From: an uncultured bacterium
GTDB lineage: Bacteria > Bacillota > Clostridia > Oscillospirales > Butyricicoccaceae
NCBI GenBank assembly: GCA_905215125.1
Contig: CAJMOV010000075.1
Coordinates: forward strand, 1-8,281
Reading direction: 5' to 3'
DNA length: 8,281 nucleotides
Under the pieces are notes generated by a model, which saw only the letters and a program-made list of their open reading frames with translations, ran no database searches and was not told the DNA's origin. Below are positions 6,717-8,281 of this stretch, in pieces (the first letter of the stretch is position 1; every line of letters starts with the position of its first letter). The position numbers and the translations under genes were made by a program.

Positions 6717-6724
6717 GCTATAAT
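6696..6724 (+). promoter_or_regulatory. Perfect-consensus sigma-A promoter for the tyrS leader
   Basis: TTGACA (6696-6701), a 17-nt spacer (6702-6718) and TATAAT (6719-6724) match both consensus hexamers exactly at the ideal spacing. The -35 lies inside the last recN codons; the -10 starts 3 nt after the recN stop. Transcription should begin near 6731, about 20-25 nt before T-box Stem I. This implies that tyrS is strongly initiated on its own and then controlled by attenuation. Confidence 0.9.
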
Positions 6725-6965
6725 GGCGTACAATATAAAAAGTTCATATTTTCAATGCGATGAGCAAAAGAAGTACCAAAGCGTCGCTTTTCAGAGAGTC
6801 CGCGGGCGGTGAAAGCGGATAAGGCAGCTTTGCGAAATACATTTGTGAGCAGGGCCCTGAATCCCTGTGTGGGTGTGTAAGGGTTGCCGGGTTCGCCCGT
6901 TACAGCGAAAAGGCATATGTGTTTGGTGCCTTGTAAGGCCGCACGGCGTGAGTCGGCGGTAAATT

Positions 6966-6991
6966 GAGGTGGTACCGCGGTTTTCGCCCTC
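6966..6991 (+). promoter_or_regulatory. T-box antiterminator
   Basis: GAGG (6966-6969) can pair with CCTC (6988-6991), and GCG (6977-6979) with CGC (6985-6987), leaving the TGGTACC bulge that captures the tRNA acceptor end. This pairing uses the 5' arm of the terminator (6987-6991), so the two folds are mutually exclusive. Confidence 0.85.
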
Positions 6992-7015
6992 TGCATCGTA
7001 TGCAGGGGGTTTTTA
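6987..7015 (+). terminator. Intrinsic terminator of the tyrS T-box
   Basis: A 10-bp stem pairs 6987-6996 with 7000-7009 around a CGT loop, with one T-G wobble (6990/7006). It is followed directly by TTTTT and further T-rich sequence. It forms when tRNA-Tyr is charged and the antiterminator is not stabilised. Confidence 0.95.
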
Positions 7016-7064
7016 TTTGTATTTGTGACACAATAATGGAGATATAACAGGAGTGGTGACAACG

Positions 7065-8281
7065 ATGAAACTGTATGAAGAACTTCAGGCGCGCGGCCTG
7101 ATTGCACAGGTGACCGACGAGGAAGAAATCAAAGAGCTGATCAATGCAGGTAAAGCCACCTTCTACATTGGCTTTGATCCCACGGCCGATTCGCTGCATG
7201 TCGGACATTTTATGGCCCTTAATCTGATGCGCCGGATGCAGCGGGCAGGAAACCGCCCGATCGCCTTGATTGGCGGAGGAACCGGTATGGTCGGCGATCC
7301 TTCCGGCCGCAGCGATATGCGTCAGGTTATGACAGTGGAAACCATCCAACACAACTGTGAGCGTTTCAAGCAGCAGATGAGTAAATTTATTGATTTCTCT
7401 GAAGGCAAAGCGTTGATGCTGAATAATGCCGATTGGCTGCTCAAGCTCAATTATATTGAGCTGCTGCGTGAAGTAGGGGCCTGTTTTTCCGTCAACAACA
7501 TGCTGCGTGCAGAATGTTATAAGCAGCGTATGGAAAAGGGGCTGTCTTTCTTCGAGTTTAACTATATGATTATGCAAAGCTATGACTTTTACCACATGTT
7601 CCAAACGGTGGGCTGCAACCTGCAGTGCGGCGGCGACGATCAGTGGTCCAATATCCTAGGCGGCACCGAGCTTATCCGCCGTAAATTGGGAAAGAACGCA
7701 TACGGCATGACCATCACCCTTCTGCTGACGTCAGAAGGCAAGAAGATGGGGAAAACACAGGCCGGCGCCGTTTGGCTCGATCCCGAAAAGACCAGCCCCT
7801 ACGACTTTTACCAGTATTGGCGCAATATTGATGACGCTGATGTCATCAAATGCCTGCGTATGCTGACTGATCTGCCGCTGGAGGAGATCGATGCTATGTC
7901 TAGCTGGGAGGGCAGCCAGCTTAACCGAGCAAAAGAAATTCTAGCCCTTGAGCTGACGGCCCTTGTCCACAGCAAAGAAGATGCAGAAAAAGCTCAACAG
8001 GCCAGCAAGGCGCTTTTCGGCGGCGCGAATGACTTGTCCAACGTCCCGACAACAGAGCTGACCATCGACAGCTTTACTGATGGGAAAATCAGTATTTTAG
8101 AGCTTTTATCTGCGGCTCGTATGATTTCATCCAAAGGAGAGGGGCGCCGGCTCATCGATCAGGGCGGTATCTTCGTCGGTGACAGCAAAATTACATCGGC
8201 GATGCAGACCATTACGCCGCAAGAGACTAGCGCAGGAGAATGCGATATCCGAAAGGGCAAGGAAACATTCCATCGCATAAT
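7065..8281 (+). CDS. tyrS: Tyrosyl-tRNA synthetase (3' end cut by the window)
   Basis: This is a class I aminoacyl-tRNA synthetase that activates tyrosine with ATP and charges tRNA-Tyr; it is a cytosolic homodimer. 405 complete codons are visible and the frame is still open. Bacterial TyrRS is usually about 400-420 residues, and the final FHRI matches the typical C-terminus, so only a few codons are missing. The HIGH motif is HVGH (45-48) after FDPTADSL. The tyrosine-site region is LQCGGDDQWSN, and the KMSKS equivalent is KMGKT (227-231), the KFGKT-like form of the TyrS branch rather than TyrZ. A C-terminal S4 domain spans about residues 345-405. The ATG at 7065 follows AGGAG at 7049-7053 with a slightly long 11-nt spacing; GTG 7053 overlaps that site and is rejected. 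Promoter and T-box lie directly upstream, so tyrosine-starvation control is expected. Confidence 0.98.
   Translation, partial: MKLYEELQARGLIAQVTDEEEIKELINAGKATFYIGFDPTADSLHVGHFMALNLMRRMQRAGNRPIALIGGGTGMVGDPSGRSDMRQVMTVETIQHNCERFKQQMSKFIDFSEGKALMLNNADWLLKLNYIELLREVGACFSVNNMLRAECYKQRMEKGLSFFEFNYMIMQSYDFYHMFQTVGCNLQCGGDDQWSNILGGTELIRRKLGKNAYGMTITLLLTSEGKKMGKTQAGAVWLDPEKTSPYDFYQYWRNIDDADVIKCLRMLTDLPLEEIDAMSSWEGSQLNRAKEILALELTALVHSKEDAEKAQQASKALFGGANDLSNVPTTELTIDSFTDGKISILELLSAARMISSKGEGRRLIDQGGIFVGDSKITSAMQTITPQETSAGECDIRKGKETFHRI

Larger units (their letters stand above)
6751..7015 (+). promoter_or_regulatory. T-box riboswitch leader, tyrosine-specific
   Basis: This cis-acting leader reads uncharged tRNA-Tyr and lets transcription continue into tyrS when it is scarce. 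Stem I starts with a GATGAG/AGTA K-turn-like region (6759-6774). Its distal part has AGAGAG (6793-6798) and the apical GGCGGTGAAAG loop (6805-6815) closed by 6799-6803/6815-6819, the conserved T-box signature. The specifier loop GAAATACA has TAC at 6838-6840, a tyrosine codon. Further hairpins before the T-box are 6863-6866/6880-6883, 6888-6891/6896-6899 with a TTCG loop, and 6910-6915/6927-6932. The T-box core AGGTGGTACCGCGG lies at 6967-6980; its TGGT (6970-6973) complements ACCA, fitting the A discriminator of tRNA-Tyr. The terminator ends the element. The 5' boundary is approximate. Confidence 0.96.

Noticed and set aside
6949..6958. GAGTCGGCG in the T-box, resembling the OLE repeat
   Set aside because: A short, near-identical 9-mer in an unrelated RNA is expected by chance in this composition.
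7053..7064. In-frame GTG 7053 (or 7056) as the tyrS start
   Set aside because: These codons overlap or abut the AGGAG site, leaving no spacing; ATG 7065 gives the typical MKLYEEL N-terminus.
6718..7604. Antisense frames over the T-box leader and tyrS
   Set aside because: Both lie opposite a well-defined T-box and TyrRS; the residues are translations of RNA stems and of the tyrS complement.

Overview
The window looks like a Gram-positive anaerobe of the Clostridia, possibly Oscillospirales. The grounds are strong Shine-Dalgarno sites, a T-box leader, the dxs-tlyA-nadK-argR-recN gene order typical of Firmicutes, and moderate-to-high GC by eye. The taxon is an inference. All genes lie on the + strand and are tightly packed, so one long operon is likely.

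Region 1 (about 1-350) is non-coding and highly structured. I identify it as the 3' part of an OLE (Ornate Large Extremophilic) RNA; its 5' part lies upstream of the window. Region 2 (390-992) encodes a small multi-pass membrane protein with the features and position of OapA, the OLE-associated protein, which sits between the ole RNA gene and dxs in known OLE loci. Its start is unusual: no ATG, GTG or TTG is preceded by a ribosome binding site, and the best ribosome binding site points to an in-frame ATC at 390. Together these two form the membrane-bound OLE ribonucleoprotein, the most remarkable content of the window. OLE is a described system, linked in the literature to Mg2+, cold and alcohol stress, but its molecular mechanism is poorly understood.

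Region 3 (997-6716) is a translationally coupled housekeeping run: dxs (first step of the MEP isoprenoid pathway), tlyA (S4-domain 2'-O-rRNA methyltransferase), nadK (NAD kinase), argR (arginine repressor) and recN (SMC-like DNA repair ATPase). The reading frames overlap or nearly touch: oapA to dxs has a 4-nt gap, dxs to tlyA a 23-nt overlap, tlyA to nadK and nadK to argR ATGA-type overlaps, and argR to recN an 18-nt gap.

Region 4 (6696-8281) is an independent unit. A perfect-consensus housekeeping promoter (TTGACA, 17 nt, TATAAT) straddles the recN stop codon. It is followed by a tyrosine T-box riboswitch (UAC specifier, UGGU antiterminator bulge, intrinsic terminator) and by tyrS, whose last few codons run off the window. 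The 348-nt recN-tyrS gap is filled by this promoter, the leader and the ribosome binding site. No mobile element, CRISPR array, tRNA or rRNA was seen.
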